A DNA stretch of 64,000 nucleotides from Micromussa lordhowensis. Its lineage: Eukaryota; Cnidaria; Anthozoa; Scleractinia; Lobophylliidae. The position numbers were made by a program, and so were the translations under genes. The notes beneath the pieces are model-generated. The model ran no database searches and had not been told where the DNA came from. It saw only the letters and a list, made by a program, of their open reading frames with translations. This document shows positions 1 to 11,273 of this stretch, piece after piece (positions within the stretch are counted from its first letter, which is position 1; the number at the start of each line of letters is the position of its first letter). The stretch covers positions 35,515,663-35,579,662 of the forward strand of contig OZ026599.1 of NCBI GenBank assembly GCA_964020085.1, in the 5' to 3' direction.

Positions 1-770
1 ATTATGTCAACAACTCGTGCTAGTTCTGTGTTTCTATCGAGTTATAGAAACCAATTATAAACCAATCAGCGTGTGTAGTTGCTTTATGTTAATTTCTATA
101 AATATATATCATACGATTTTTGTCCAGTATCTACAGAAGAAGCCCACAGCAATTAAAGACCACCTGGAACATCTTCTTTCTGTTTAAATTTTATTTTATT
201 TGGTAAATTTGAAGGTTTTTCTAATATGGCATACATATGTAAGCTTACTGACAATTTTTCAAGCTTCAAATTGAAGACTACTGTGTGTTTCCTGTCAGAT
301 CTCTCAGATTACGATAGAATGCTGACAGTATCATCACTCATGTTTGTGAATTTTACTTAGCTTATCAACCATGCAGATGATGTAGTTCTGTTTCTGAATG
401 CATACTTCAAGCTTTTGTGCCTCAATAACTAGAACAAAAACACAGCAACATGTGATTTAAAACGGCAGACAAGGTTTGTTCAGTTTCACCACTAAAGGAT
501 AAATCAAGACCTTAAATAAAAGCGATTTATTGCTCATAACAGAACGTGATTTGAGATCAAGTTCTATGAGAAGCGTTCAATTCTTTTTGGTTCAAGTTAT
601 GATTGTAATATATACGATGTAAAACCTGAAATGGACTAGAAGAAAGCTAAGACAAAGATCCAAAATTGGCCGCAGCATACTACTATTTGCGAGATCGATT
701 TTATTGGCGATAAATTATATCGTTACAGTACTGATCATCAAAAACACTGTATAAAGTCTAAGTCCAGAAG
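1..770. other. Unannotated host DNA
   Basis: No coding region or RNA gene could be supported here. Bases 27-46 (TGTTTCTATCGAGTT and following) resemble the sequence at 13905-13923 next to a MITE, so an old related repeat may be present. The stretch ends at the 5-bp target duplication ACTTG of the Gypsy element. Confidence 0.5.
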
Positions 771-775
771 ACTTG

Positions 776-935
776 TGTCATGACGTCAGTGCGCATGAGC
801 ATGAGGACAGTGTTTTTACATTCATTCAGAGAGACCTCGTGGTCACGGGGAGTTTTCTGTAAAATGTACACTCAGAACTTGGATTAATTAAACTGTTGTT
901 GTTCTACAAAGTCTGTGTGTAACATTAATATGACA
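776..935 (+). repeat. 5' LTR of Gypsy-1
   Basis: 160 bp, TG...CA ends. It matches 5056-5215 except for three substitutions (positions 16 and 26 from the start, and one in ACTCAGAACTTGG versus ACTCAGGACTTGG). It should contain the promoter for the element. Confidence 0.93.
781..788. promoter_or_regulatory. CRE-like palindrome in the LTR
   Basis: TGACGTCA, the consensus CREB/ATF site, six bases into the LTR. It is kept in the 3' LTR at 5061-5068. Host bZIP control of the element is inferred only. Confidence 0.4.
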
Positions 936-947
936 TGGTGGCAGCGG
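936..947 (+). other. Primer-binding site of Gypsy-1
   Basis: TGGTGGCAGCGG directly follows the 5' LTR. TGG at the start matches the CCA end of a tRNA. The same 12 bases follow the 5' LTR of the second Gypsy at 60707, so both use the same primer. A GCGGTGAA-like short tandem repeat follows at 943-990. Confidence 0.75.
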
Positions 948-996
948 TGAAGCGGTGAAGCCGTGAAACAGTGAAGCGGTGAACCAGTGAACTAAG

Positions 997-2640
997 ATGT
1001 TGAAGCTCGACCCGCCAGAGAAGCTCGACTTTGCTAAGCTGCACGAGTGGCCGGATTGGAAGCAGCGTTTTGAGCGGTTCAGATATGCTACGAAACTCAA
1101 TAAAGAAGACGAGGTTCTTCAGATAAATGCCCTTATCTACACCATGGGAAAAGAGGCAGAACACGTATTCAAAGCGTTTACATTTGCAGAGGGCGATGAA
1201 AAGAAGTACGCCAAGGTCATTGAGACATTTGAGGAGCACTTCGTACCGAAGAGAAATATTATTCATGAGCGAGCATGTTTTCATCGCCGCGTGCAAAGAG
1301 AAGGAGAAACAGTGGAAGCTTTCATTTGAAATCTGTACGAGTTGGCAGAACATTGTGATTTCGGAACACAGAGAGATGAGCAAATCAGAGACAGAATCGT
1401 TATTGGTATTCTGGATAAATCACTCTCACAAAAATTGCAGATGAAGTCAGATTTGAATCTCGACACTGCGATACAAATGGCGCGTCAGTCCGAGCTGGTA
1501 AAAGTTCAAGTTGCAGGCCAGTCAGATACCAAGCACCTCGGAGAAATACATCAAAAGAAAGGAAAACCCCATTCAGCGAGAAGACCGGTTCGTAATATGA
1601 GCGACAAAAAACCCAAGAATAGTCCGCCAGTTCAACCATGCTCAAGGTGTAATCGCTTACATAAACAAGACGAAATTTGCCCAGCGAGAGGGAAAAGATG
1701 TTCGAAATGTAACAAATCAGGTCATTTTGCTGTTGTTTGCCGTTCCGTGAGAGAAGTAACGTCAAATTCGGAAGGAAACAATCGGGAATTCTTCCTTGGA
1801 GCTGTTAGTTCTTGTGATGAATTTGAAGAGCGGTGGAGTGTTGTGTTACATGTCAACAAGAAACCCATCAAGTTCAAAATCGACACAGGCGCCGATATTT
1901 CAGTAATGTCAGTATCTACTTATGAAGCCCTCCCTCAACGTCCCAAGCTAAAGCCTTCGGATGCTGTGCTGTCTAGTCCAGGTGGGATGCTTAAGTGTAA
2001 AGGCCAGTTTACAGCGGAAATTTCGCTTAAGAACAAACCGTACTTTATTGATATGTATGTCATTGAAGGAGTCTGTGTAAACAACCTTCTAAGTCGTCAC
2101 GCAGCATGCCAAATGGGTCTAGTCCAACGTGTAGAAGAATTTACTGCCAATGTGTTTGGAGATATCGGTCTAATGAACTGTGAGCAAGTCAGGATTGAGC
2201 TCACTGACATTGCAAAGCCCTATTGTGTTAATACTGCCAGGAAAATTCCATTTCCTTTACTTCCCAAAGTGAAAGATGAGTTAAATCGAATGCTGGAAGC
2301 AGGCATCATAGAAGAGGTTACAGAACCAACCGACTGGTGCGCTCCTATGGTTCCTGTAGTAAAGCCCAATGGGAAAATTAGAATTTGTGTTGACCTGAGG
2401 AAACTGAACGAAGCCGTTAAGAGAGAAAGGTACATTCTTCCTACCTTGGAAGATGTTGCTCCGAAACTGGCAGGAGCCAAAGTGTTTCCGAAATTGGATG
2501 CCTCAAGCGGTTATTGGCAAATACCATTGCACCCTGAAAGCTCAAGGCTGACTACTTTTATCACACCCAGTGGTCGTTTCTGTTTCCGCCGTCTGCCATT
2601 TGGGATAACCTCAGCGCCAGAGATTTCCAGAAACGAATGA
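997..2640 (+). pseudogene. gag-protease-RT (5' part of Gypsy-1 gag-pol), nonsense and frameshift
   Basis: The reading frame opens with MLKLDPPEKLDF, a typical cnidarian Gypsy gag start. An in-frame TGA at 1327-1329 interrupts gag after about 110 codons, and the same frame reopens at once. Later come a CCHC zinc knuckle (CSKCNKSGHFAVVC, about 1699-1740), an aspartic protease motif (IDTGADISVMS, about 1880-1910) and the first RT blocks (LDASSGYWQIPL, about 2497). The frame ends at a TGA at 2638-2640 because one base is missing around 2622-2626. The remaining RT continues in another frame from 2637. The stop lies inside gag rather than at the gag/pol border, so programmed readthrough is unlikely. 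Confidence 0.9.
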
Positions 2641-4925
2641 CAAACCTCCTAAAGGACCAGGAAGGTGTGGCCGCAATTCAAGATGACATCATTGTCTATG
2701 GGAGAACTGTAGCCGAACATGACGCAGTACTTCAGCGAGTGTTTGAGACAATTGCAAAGTCCGGATTGAAGCTGAATGAGAAGAAATGTGAAATCCGCAA
2801 GCCTAAGATATGCTACTTTGGAAGCGTCATTAGCGAAGAAGGAGTTAGCCCAGACCCAGAGAAAGCTAAAGCAATTCAGGAGCTCCCTGCACCACAGAAT
2901 GTACAGGAATTGCGTCAAGTACTTGGAATGATTAACTATCTTGGAAGGTTCCTACCAAACCTGTCACATGTGATAAGTCCAGTGAGCGAATTGCTGAAAT
3001 CTGATAGTACCTGGATTTGGTCCCATCGCCAACAGGAAGCCTTCGAGAAGGTCAAAGCCATGGTAACCACAGCACCCGTACTAGCCTTCTACGATGTAAA
3101 GAAACCAACAGTGGTCAGCGCGGACGCTAGTAGTTATGGCTTAGGTGGTGTACTTCTACAGAAACATGGTGGTCAACTTCGTCCCGTTGCATTTGCCTCT
3201 CGTACTCTGACCGATTCAGAAAAGAAGTACGCCCAAATCGAAAAGGAGTGTTTGGCTTCAGTGTGGGCATGTGAGAAATTTTCCTGTTACCTTTGTGGTC
3301 TTGAGTCATTTGACCTGATGACAGATCATAAGCCACTGGTACCATTGATCAACCATCAAGACCTGGATAGAGTACCCTTAAGATGTCAGCGTCTTCTTAT
3401 GCGCATGATGAGATTTAAGGTCAAGGCTGAACATGTGCCTGGAAAGGAACTAGTAGTTGCTGATACTCTCTCAAGAAATCCCCTTGCAGTCCCCTCACAA
3501 ACATCCGACACAGAGGACGATGTCAAAGCCTATGTTGACGCTGCTGAAACGGTTCGTCCAGCATCACACGAGAAGTTGGAACAGATTAAGTACTCTACTT
3601 CATCTGATCCTCAACTACGGCGTGTTCTTGATTATACAGTTAATGGTTGGCCCAAGTATGCTAAAGATGTACCCGAGCAAATCCGTCCATACCATGCAGT
3701 CCGCAGCGATCTCTCAGTAGCAGATGGCAAGATCATCTATCACAACCGTCTAGTAATACCTTCCGCTATGCAGTCTGAACTATTGGAACATATCCATGAT
3801 GGTCATCAGGGCGTGACCAAATGTCGCGAAAGAGCCAAAATGTCAGTTTGGTGGCCTGGTATTAGCCGTGACATTCAAAGTAAAGTTTCAAATTGTGAAT
3901 TTTGTCAAGAGAATCTACCCAGTCAGAGAAAAGAACCACTCATCACTACACCTCTTCCAGAAAGGGTATGGCAGAAGATTGGTGCAGACTTGTGCGAACA
4001 TGAGGGAAAACAGTTTCTCATGGTTATTGACTATTATTCAAGATTTCCAGAGATTGCTTACATGTCCAGTACCACCAGCAATGCTGTAATCAATAAGCTC
4101 AAAGACATATTTGCCAGATGGGAAGTACCAGACGAAATCGTGAGTGACAACGGACCACAATTCTCCTCCGATCAGTTCCGCAAGTTTAGCCAGGAGTATG
4201 ACTTCAAGCATACCACTACTAGCCCTTATTACCCACAAGCGAATGGAGAAGCTGAAAGTGGAGTTCGCATAGCCAAAAAGATACTGAGGCAGCATGATCA
4301 CTTTCTCGCGCTCCTGTCCTATAGAGCAACGCCCCATACAGCCACAGGTGTAAGCCCTTGTCAGCTGATGATGGGAAGAGAAATTCGCACCCTTTTACCT
4401 ACATTGGAATCCAACTTGAAGCCGATCTTCCCAAACCAAGAAGCTGTTACCAGCAAGGATGAGAAAGCCAAAACTACCTACCGTCAATACTTTGATAAGA
4501 GGCATGGAGTGAAGTCACTTCCTGACCTACAACCAGGGGACGTAGTCAGTGTTAAGCTTGATCAACAAAAGGGATGGAAGACGCCTGGAAAAGTCATTGC
4601 AAGAAGCTATACTCCTAGGTCATATGTCATCCAGACACCATCTAGCGTGATGCGTAGAAACCGCAGACACCTGCGTAGAGTGACAAGTCCCAATAGAGTT
4701 GAGATACCTGATGAGCCAGAGCTGGACCTAGAACCCGAGTTGCAAGTAGAAGATCCAAGTGCAGGATCTCCAGATGCGGAACCGGAAGAGCCACAACAGA
4801 TTGTGAAACCTTGTGAAACGGCGGGAGCCTCTTCCGCAGGTGTACAGCCCAGTCTCCCGGAAGTGAGAACATCCAGTGGACGTGTTGTGCGGAAGCCGGC
4901 ACGATTTAGAGACTATGTTCCTTGA
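2637..4925 (+). pseudogene. RT-RNase H-integrase (3' part of Gypsy-1 pol)
   Basis: This 762-codon frame continues pol after the frameshift. It begins inside RT just before the catalytic IQDDIIVYG block (about 2676-2702), then has RNase H (VVSADASSYGLGG, about 3111), an HHCC zinc domain (about 3793-3905) and an integrase DDE triad (D in the GADLC segment, D in VSDNGPQFSS at about 4141, E in NGEAESG at about 4240). The C-terminus is Pro/Glu-rich and ends RKPARFRDYVP, as in many cnidarian Gypsy elements. No chromodomain is seen. Apart from the upstream frameshift this half looks intact. Confidence 0.93.
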
Positions 4926-5044
4926 TTGTCCTTTTAAAACATTAGTTTCTAGAGACATGGACTGATTGAAACTCAAAATATGTTAAGCTAGTGTTTGTAC
5001 AAGTTTTCAAGATAGTTCTGTTATGTTAAGTCTGTTACGAGCTC

Positions 5045-5055
5045 AAAGAGGGAGA
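5045..5055 (+). other. Polypurine tract of Gypsy-1
   Basis: AAAGAGGGAGA immediately before the 3' LTR, the expected plus-strand priming site. Confidence 0.8.
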
Positions 5056-5215
5056 TGTCATGACGTCAGTACGCATGAGCACGAGGACAGTGTTTTTACA
5101 TTCATTCAGAGAGACCTCGTGGTCACGGGGAGTTTTCTGTAAAATGTACACTCAGGACTTGGATTAATTAAACTGTTGTTGTTCTACAAAGTCTGTGTGT
5201 AACATTAATATGACA
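5056..5215 (+). repeat. 3' LTR of Gypsy-1
   Basis: 160 bp, the same ends as the 5' LTR, followed by the target duplication ACTTG at 5216-5220. Confidence 0.93.
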
Positions 5216-5220
5216 ACTTG

Positions 5221-6129
5221 CAATTCTTTATACTTACAATTGTTCCTAGAGCCACAAGATCCAGATTTTGTCGCTTTTAAACATCAGACCACAGGCATTT
5301 CATAGTAAAATATCTCAGAATATCGTCATGTCCCGCCATGATCACACTTCGTTTTTGACCGTTGAAAGCAACCACGCGTTGCTCAGAGCATTGCATCATG
5401 GGTTATAGCAAACTGGGTCCCAGGGTCCTATCAACATTCAAATCCAAGATGGCGGCTCGTGTCTGGCATGTTCGAATTCCACAACAGAAATCGGCCTTTT
5501 TTACAGATCTTTACACAATTTAGAGACCTGCCACAGGCTGGAAAGTATTTAGAAATCATTTGTAGGAGGGCATAGTTATCCCAAAGAATTTTTTTCTTAC
5601 GGAGGTGGAAAATATTTGACCTTTTTTGTGAGAAGGATGAAGTATGCAGTGTAGTCATGCGCAAGAAACGAAACTGAAGTCTGGGGATAAACGTTGTGGC
5701 CCTATCATGTCCACAATTCCGGTATTTATAATTGTACAATCAGGTTTTTAATAGGAATCAGTGAATAGACAATATTTTCAAGATATCTGGCTGCCGGGAA
5801 TTGTTTTCCATACGACTAGATACCCAGAATTTCTAGGAAATAACTCATTCCATTCTTCTTAAAATAGCAGATGGTTTGTTTAGAATTGTCAAGCGATTTC
5901 AAGTATTATTTTGGCATTGTAGTTGAGGAAATTTTCGAGCTTGGGCACACTATGAAATCTTGATGTTTCAACACTTGCAAAATATTGTACTCTGCCCTCT
6001 TTTTCTGGAGTGTGATATTCTCAGTTACTTTAAGGGCTATTAAAGTAGTGCTATCTCTGCAGCTCAAATATACAACCTTTCATATGTTCATTTGTAGACT
6101 TTTTGTGTGTTGTGAAATGTATTGGTGTA
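5221..6129. other. Non-coding host DNA
   Basis: I see no gene or recognisable repeat here. Open frames of 60-100 codons show no codon or motif signal. Confidence 0.5.
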
Positions 6130-6545
6130 TATTTTATGACCCATTAAATTATATTTTGGGTCATATTTCTGACTTTTCATGGCCATGAACACATACATTC
6201 ATGACCCATTAAATTCCCCTCTGGCCAGTTTCTGACTATCATTTCATTTTCATGGGCCCTGAAATCTAGTGGTGTATGTTTCATGACCCATTAAATTTAA
6301 CTTTTATTTTTTTCATGAATTTTCATGACCATGAAAACATATTTTAATGACCCATTAATTTCAGTTCTGGATGAGCGATGACTTTTCATAACCATGAAAA
6401 AAGATTTTCATGAGCCATGAAAGGATTTTCATGAAAAATTAATGGGTCTCAGTGAGACCATGAAAATAGGAAATTGCAATATTCATGGCCCCTGAAAAAC
6501 GATTCATGGGTCTTTCACGAGTATTTCATGGGATTTTTATGAAAC
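6130..6545. repeat. Degenerate repeat of ATGACCCATTAA and TTTTCATG/CATGAAAA motifs
   Basis: TGACCCATTAAATT or close variants occur near 6139, 6203, 6283 and 6348, and the reverse complement TTAATGGGTC near 6437. They alternate with CATGAAAA and TTTTCATG, which pair with each other. This makes a roughly 400-bp stretch of decayed, partly palindromic repeat units. It could be a degraded satellite or the body of a non-autonomous element. Confidence 0.55.
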
Positions 6546-6777
6546 TACATTTGGTAGTGATAAGTACTCATAGAGATGTTTATGAGCTCTAAGAAGACGA
6601 CTACAGGCTTTATAACAAAAGTCAATGACAGATGTTTTTGTTAGGTTCCGGCTGCCATATTTGTGCCGCTCAGAGGGACACAAACATGGCTTTTCCATAC
6701 AAAGCCTAATGAATTTGAGTAAAACATTTCTTCGAATATCTCCCGCACGAAACATCGTACAGACCTGAATCTTTGCG

Positions 6778-6823
<46 letters not shown>
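6778..6823. repeat. (AAGT)n microsatellite
   Basis: About eleven copies of a GTAA/AAGT tetramer. In minus-strand sense this is the (TTAC)n 3' tail of LINE fragment A. Confidence 0.9.
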
Positions 6824-7620
6824 AACTTTATTAACGTGTCAAAGCCTTGAAGCCTGGGATATAGTACCCATACCAATTAGGGGACACAACTAGAAAATAA
6901 GGAAAATGCTAACAGTAATACAAATAATAAATATGTTAGTGATGTATAAACCGGCTATTCAAATCTCTTACTATGTATAAAAACTGAAATTAAGAATCTT
7001 AAACTATATATATAAATGATCACGTCGAGCAGAGGATGCAGCCCTTGCAGCCGGTGTCCATTAAATTGGTTATATAACATTTGCGTATAGATTTGTAAAA
7101 GCTTTCAGTGTCTTGGCTGATCTCTCAGCTGTGGGCAATTTTCTCCATACAAGTAATCATTTATTTTGACGTAACGTGTTAAAATAAATGATTGATTGAT
7201 TGATTGATCCATAGTTTGGGTCCTAAATAATGCAGGGAGTGTCTCCCATAAGTAACTGTTATATCTAGGAGTAGAAAAATCTGATTGTCTCAGGTTGTAT
7301 GCGGAAGTTTGATCGCTAAAAATGTTACAGATACTATTTGGACATACATTGTACTCGGTGTTTAACTTTATACATAAGAATACAGATGTCCTGTAAACGC
7401 CTATTCGCTAAAGTTCGCAGCTTAGCTCTCTCCAGTAGCTGAAAATAGCTAGCGTGTTTGTCCTCAAGCCCCTTTCCTGTAATCGTTCAAGTTTACGTGC
7501 GTCGCTAGCTCTACAAAAATGCCACACTAGTTGGCAGTAAGTGAGATATGGTAGCACAGCTGACTTGTATAACTGGAACTGGAGACTGTTTGATTAATTC
7601 ATCTTCTTTTATCTCTCTGA
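6778..7620 (-). mobile_element. LINE 3' fragment A, with (TTAC)n tail
   Basis: Read on the minus strand, about 7590-7430 encodes SAVLPYLTYCQLVWHFCRAS and then an RKLERLQERGLR block, the conserved C-terminal part of CR1/jockey-like reverse transcriptases. Around 7140-7060 the words RSAKTLKAF resemble the end of the same protein. The frame is broken by indels, and a (TTGA)n microsatellite at 7189-7208 interrupts it. The element ends at 6778 in a (TTAC)n tail on its 3' side, as usual for these LINEs. It is 5'-truncated and dead. Confidence 0.7.
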
Positions 7621-8520
7621 TTCTTGACTTTATTTCTGGAATGCTTTTGATGATGGCGTGACAGTGAAAACTGACAATATTGAGCCATCTTGGTAAAAAT
7701 CTCTATATACGCATGGCCGTACTTAAATATTTGTTTAAATATTTATTTGTGTGCAGTTTCATTTTCATTGCAAAGTTTTCGTCGAGTTTAGCTGCGAGTT
7801 CCTTTTGTTAAGGTTTCGGCAATATGAACAAGCCTACTTTAGTAAGTAAGTAAGTAAGTTAGTAAGTATTTTTAGAGGGTAGCATATGACAGAAAAAAAC
7901 TGATGCATCTTAATTATAAATATTAATGAAACTAAGACAAATACAGCAAGTTAAAAATCCAAGGCTTAGCCCCACAAACTTGAAAAGTATGCCCCCTTCA
8001 GTTCCCCAATTATAACCTAGACAAATCAGATTATACATTCCATAGCGGCTAGCTTTAGTGATACTCCTGGTATTTGCATTTCTAGGTAATAGGTTCGTTT
8101 TTATAGCTTGGACAGGCTTGCTCGTTTTTTATTCACCTAAATATTAAACTACATATTTGAAGATTTACTGCATCCACCAACGGCAGCCAGTCAAGTCTTT
8201 GAAAAAGCTCCGCTCTCCTTTCACTGAAATCTGCGTCTAGAATGACACGAGCTGCACGCTTTTGCAGATTAAAAACATGTTTCACGTTCGCTTCCGTCGC
8301 CGTGGTCCATACGCAAGATCCATACCGGCAACATTATAGGCTTACATCAAAGCATTAAAATACAGCTTGCGCTCTGCAAGGGACAAATTACGCTTATTCT
8401 GTTCAAGTACGGCAATCCTTATGTTCTGTGAAATTTAGTTGGCTGTCTAATTAAACTCCTAGTAACGTTTGTGAAGTGACTTGCTCAATTTCGCTACCGT
8501 TACGAGCAATTTGTCTGTTA

Positions 8521-10217
8521 TTTTCTTTTTCAATCGCTTGCTTAAATCTGACGATGAGACGGATCCTAATAACTATAGACCAATTTCATTATTATCCTGC
8601 TTCAACAGAATTTTTGAAAAGCTTGTCTTTAAAAGGCTGAAATCTTTTATTGATGAAAGAAAAATCATATGTTCCTCACAATATGGCTTCAGACAAGGTC
8701 ACTCAACGGAACATACAATTCTTGATATTGTTAATGCCATCCAATCAAATATGGATGCAGGTAAGTTCTCTTGTGGTGTCTTTGTTGACTTAAAAAAAGC
8801 TTTCGATACCGTTGATCATAGTATTTTGCTCCAAAAATTAGCTCATTATGGATTTCGGGGGTTAATTAATGATTGGTTTAGATCTTATTTACATGAGAGA
8901 GCACAAGTGACGATGGTCGGAAATAGATCGTCTAATAAGTCACTCATTACTTGTGGAGTTCCTCAAGGTTCAGTATTGGGACCATTGCTTTTTCTCTTGT
9001 ATGTCAACGATATTTATTGCAGCTCAACGAAATTGAAATTCTATTTATTTGCTGATGACACAAATGTTCTTCATAGCCACAAAGACCTTAAATTTCTTGA
9101 AAAAGAAATGAATGTTGAACTAAATAATGTGTACCAGTGGTTAGTATCAAATAAACTAACCCTTAATCTCAAAAAAACAAATTTTGTAATTTTTCGCCCC
9201 TATCAGAAACCGCTTCCCTTTCTTCCTACAATATACATTAACGATCACCTAACAAATTCATTAACTCACCTGGAAAGTAAAGAACATGTAAAATATCTCG
9301 GTGTTAATATCGATTATAAACTATCATGGAAAAACCATATTGACTCTATAACAATAAAACTTAGCAAAACTATCAGATTACTGTCAAAGATACGGCATTT
9401 TGTTCCCTTCCATACTCTTGTTAGTATATACAACAGGCTTGTTGTTCCTTATTTACGATACGGCCTAATTGCTTGGGGTCAAACTGGCAAAACTCAAATA
9501 AGCTTCTAATCCTCCAAAAACGTGCTCTCCGTTTCATGTGCTTCGCTGACAGGTGTGATCACGCCATTCCTTTGTTTCTTCGTGCACAGACTCTACCTAT
9601 TCACTTTTTGTATTATAAATTGCTAGCTGAAACAATGCATGATGTGAGCAATGATGTTATCCCTTCACAGTTAAAAGATTTGTTCATCCCTACAGTAAAA
9701 ATTCATTCATATAAAACGCGATCTTCAGTTTCTGACAACTTTTATATTAAAAAGTCAAACCTTGAAGTTAAACGGAAATCCTTTTCAGTAATTGGCGCAA
9801 AACTGTGGAATGAGATACCAACTAAGCTCCGAACACTACCAAAACTCATCTTTAAAAGGAAAATTCGTATGATCTTGTTTAATATATTAGAAGCTGAAGA
9901 CTCCTACGAAGACTTAGAATCCATCATCTCAAAAGTTAGAAAATACTCTTAATAGCTATTAGCTTTGTTTCGTCTATCTTATGTTATTCATTTTTGTCTT
10001 ATCTTATCCTCCTCTCATAACACATTGCGTAGTCAACCTTAATTAATTACCTAGCTGTTTCCGTAGACTTAACCTGTTCTGGTATTTACTAATTTTTATT
10101 CATATGTAGTCTAAAGTGTGTACTTCCTGGCCCGCCTCGATTAGCACTGCTATCTGCGGAGCCAGGGGATTAACGATTATTTACCTGTAAACGAATAAAA
10201 GATTGTTGTTGTTGTTG
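8521..10217 (+). mobile_element. LINE C, 5'-truncated, (TTG)n tail
   Basis: A non-LTR retrotransposon starting abruptly inside RT, with a 3' UTR, an AATAAA-like signal at about 10193 and a (TTG)n tail at 10203-10217. The imperfect direct repeats TTTGTCTGTTA (8510-8520) and TTTGCCAGTTA (10218-10228) may be its target duplication. It lies inside LINE fragment B. Confidence 0.8.
8535..9952 (+). pseudogene. Reverse transcriptase of LINE C, one frameshift
   Basis: The first frame (to 9509) starts with RLLKSDDETDPNNYRPISLL and contains the RT blocks YGFRQGHSTEH, VFVDLKKAFDTVDH, GVPQGSVLGPLLFLLYVND and the catalytic FADD. A one-base slip near 9490-9500 moves the rest to a second frame (about 9497-9952), which holds LLILQKRALRFM and the C-terminal LWNEIPTKLR segment. 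The endonuclease domain is missing through 5' truncation. Clade (CR1/jockey-like) is judged by motif style only. Confidence 0.85.
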
Positions 10218-10455
10218 TTTGCCAGTTACAAGAAGAGTTTTAGTCCTTCTGAGTATTCAGCACCAGTCTATTTTCGGATGTCCAATTTACTACTTCGTTC
10301 AATGAGTCTCCCTGCCGGTAGATTTGAAAGTGCAGCAGAGGCACTCGGCGTAGTATAATCAACGTAGAAGTCTACGGTTGACCAGGACATCGTTTACAAA
10401 GATGACAAATAATAGCGGCCCCAGCACCGATCCCTGAGGGACACCACTTTAAGCG

Positions 10456-11272
10456 TTTGACTTTTACTAAGCTAAGATGTTTACTAAAACCTGATTATTT
10501 TTGCTTTGTTTATCTACATTTTTCATTGAGTGTTTTTAATTTGTTTGCCTACCTTTTCATTAATTCAAAGAGGCTATCGTGAATTTTTATTGAAAATTTT
10601 AGAAACCAGGTGAAGCGTTCTCGCTCAACCATCGCTCAACTGATTGTGGCGCGTTTTGACCAGCCAACACGATCCTTGCTTTCCCTCACCATGCATTGTG
10701 GGAACTTTGTAGTCGATCACAAAATTAATAAAACATGTTTTAGCGCTCAAGTTGTTGTCGCTTTGTGCGAATCGAATTACGTATGGACTTGGAGAGCACT
10801 CAAAAAACGTACGCTTCTCTTCAAACTTCGCCTTCCAACCTTCGCCCTCCAAACTTCCCGCATGTATCCATAACTCGATATATTACTATTATATTATTAT
10901 TACTACACTTGACAATGTACAGCTAAAAATATAAATCATATGAGACTAGTAAACAGCCCAGCTAATAAGAGAACCCGACTGATATATATGAGAGGTCATG
11001 GGTTCGACTCCCAATCGGCGACCCATAGTTTTTCGCTGTGCATTACACTTACGACATACTTCATATTTCATCTTTTACGTTTACTTCCTCTCCATAAGCT
11101 CTAACCCGACAGTTAGGTTTTTATCTCGCGACATGCTCAGGGTGAACTAACTAGAAAGTTAAAATTTTGGCAAATTAGCTCCCATCTAGCGAATTCGATA
11201 GCGGGGTTTAGCAGTTGTAATATTTTTCCTCTTGGTAGGTTTGTTTACTTAGTGTCTTTTACTTTCTTCTTA
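10456..11272. other. Intergenic or intronic DNA before the Roco exon
   Basis: Apart from the tRNA-like fragment nothing is recognisable. No leucine-rich-repeat coding, which often precedes Roc domains, is seen. The pyrimidine-rich end (CTTTTACTTTCTTCTTAG, ending at 11273) looks like a splice acceptor. Confidence 0.5.
10955..11023 (+). repeat. tRNA-derived SINE-like fragment
   Basis: AACCCGACTG, GAGGTCATGGGTTCGACTCCC and a 3' GGCGAC resemble the D/anticodon/T arms of a tRNA. The T arm (TGGG-TTCGACT-CCCA) pairs perfectly and GGTTCGACTCC fits an RNA polymerase III B box. The acceptor stem and a clean anticodon are missing, so I read it as a pseudo-tRNA or SINE head rather than a working tRNA. 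Confidence 0.4.
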
Positions 11273-11273
11273 G

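Larger units (their letters stand above)
776..5215 (+). mobile_element. Gypsy-type LTR retrotransposon (Gypsy-1), complete but mutated
   Basis: A 4.4-kb element bounded by two 160-bp LTRs that start TGTCATGACG and end TGACA. It is flanked by the direct repeat ACTTG at 771-775 and 5216-5220, which proves insertion as one unit. A primer-binding site follows the 5' LTR and a purine tract precedes the 3' LTR. Domain order is gag with CCHC knuckle, protease, reverse transcriptase, RNase H, integrase, which is the Gypsy order. The LTRs differ at three sites by my reading, so the insertion is fairly young, yet the coding region carries a nonsense codon and a frameshift and cannot act alone. Confidence 0.95.
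7841..10455 (-). mobile_element. LINE fragment B, split by insertion of LINE C
   Basis: Read on the minus strand the two flanks of LINE C join into one reverse-transcriptase fragment. 10455-10221 gives SGVPQGSVLGPLLF followed by a VNDVLVN block. 8520-8100 gives GSEIEQVTSQTLLG, then LQKRAARVILDADFSERRAE and LFQRLDWLPL. It ends in a (TTAC)n-like tail at 7841-7868. Stops and small indels are frequent. Order, strand and missing middle all fit one old LINE interrupted by a younger one between 8520 and 10218. Confidence 0.7.

Noticed and set aside
1..60. Start of a MITE related to 13918-14121
   Set aside because: Only about 16 bases match and no partner arm is present in the window.
5431..5739. 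102-residue minus-strand protein
   Set aside because: No homology-like motifs and no conservation evidence.
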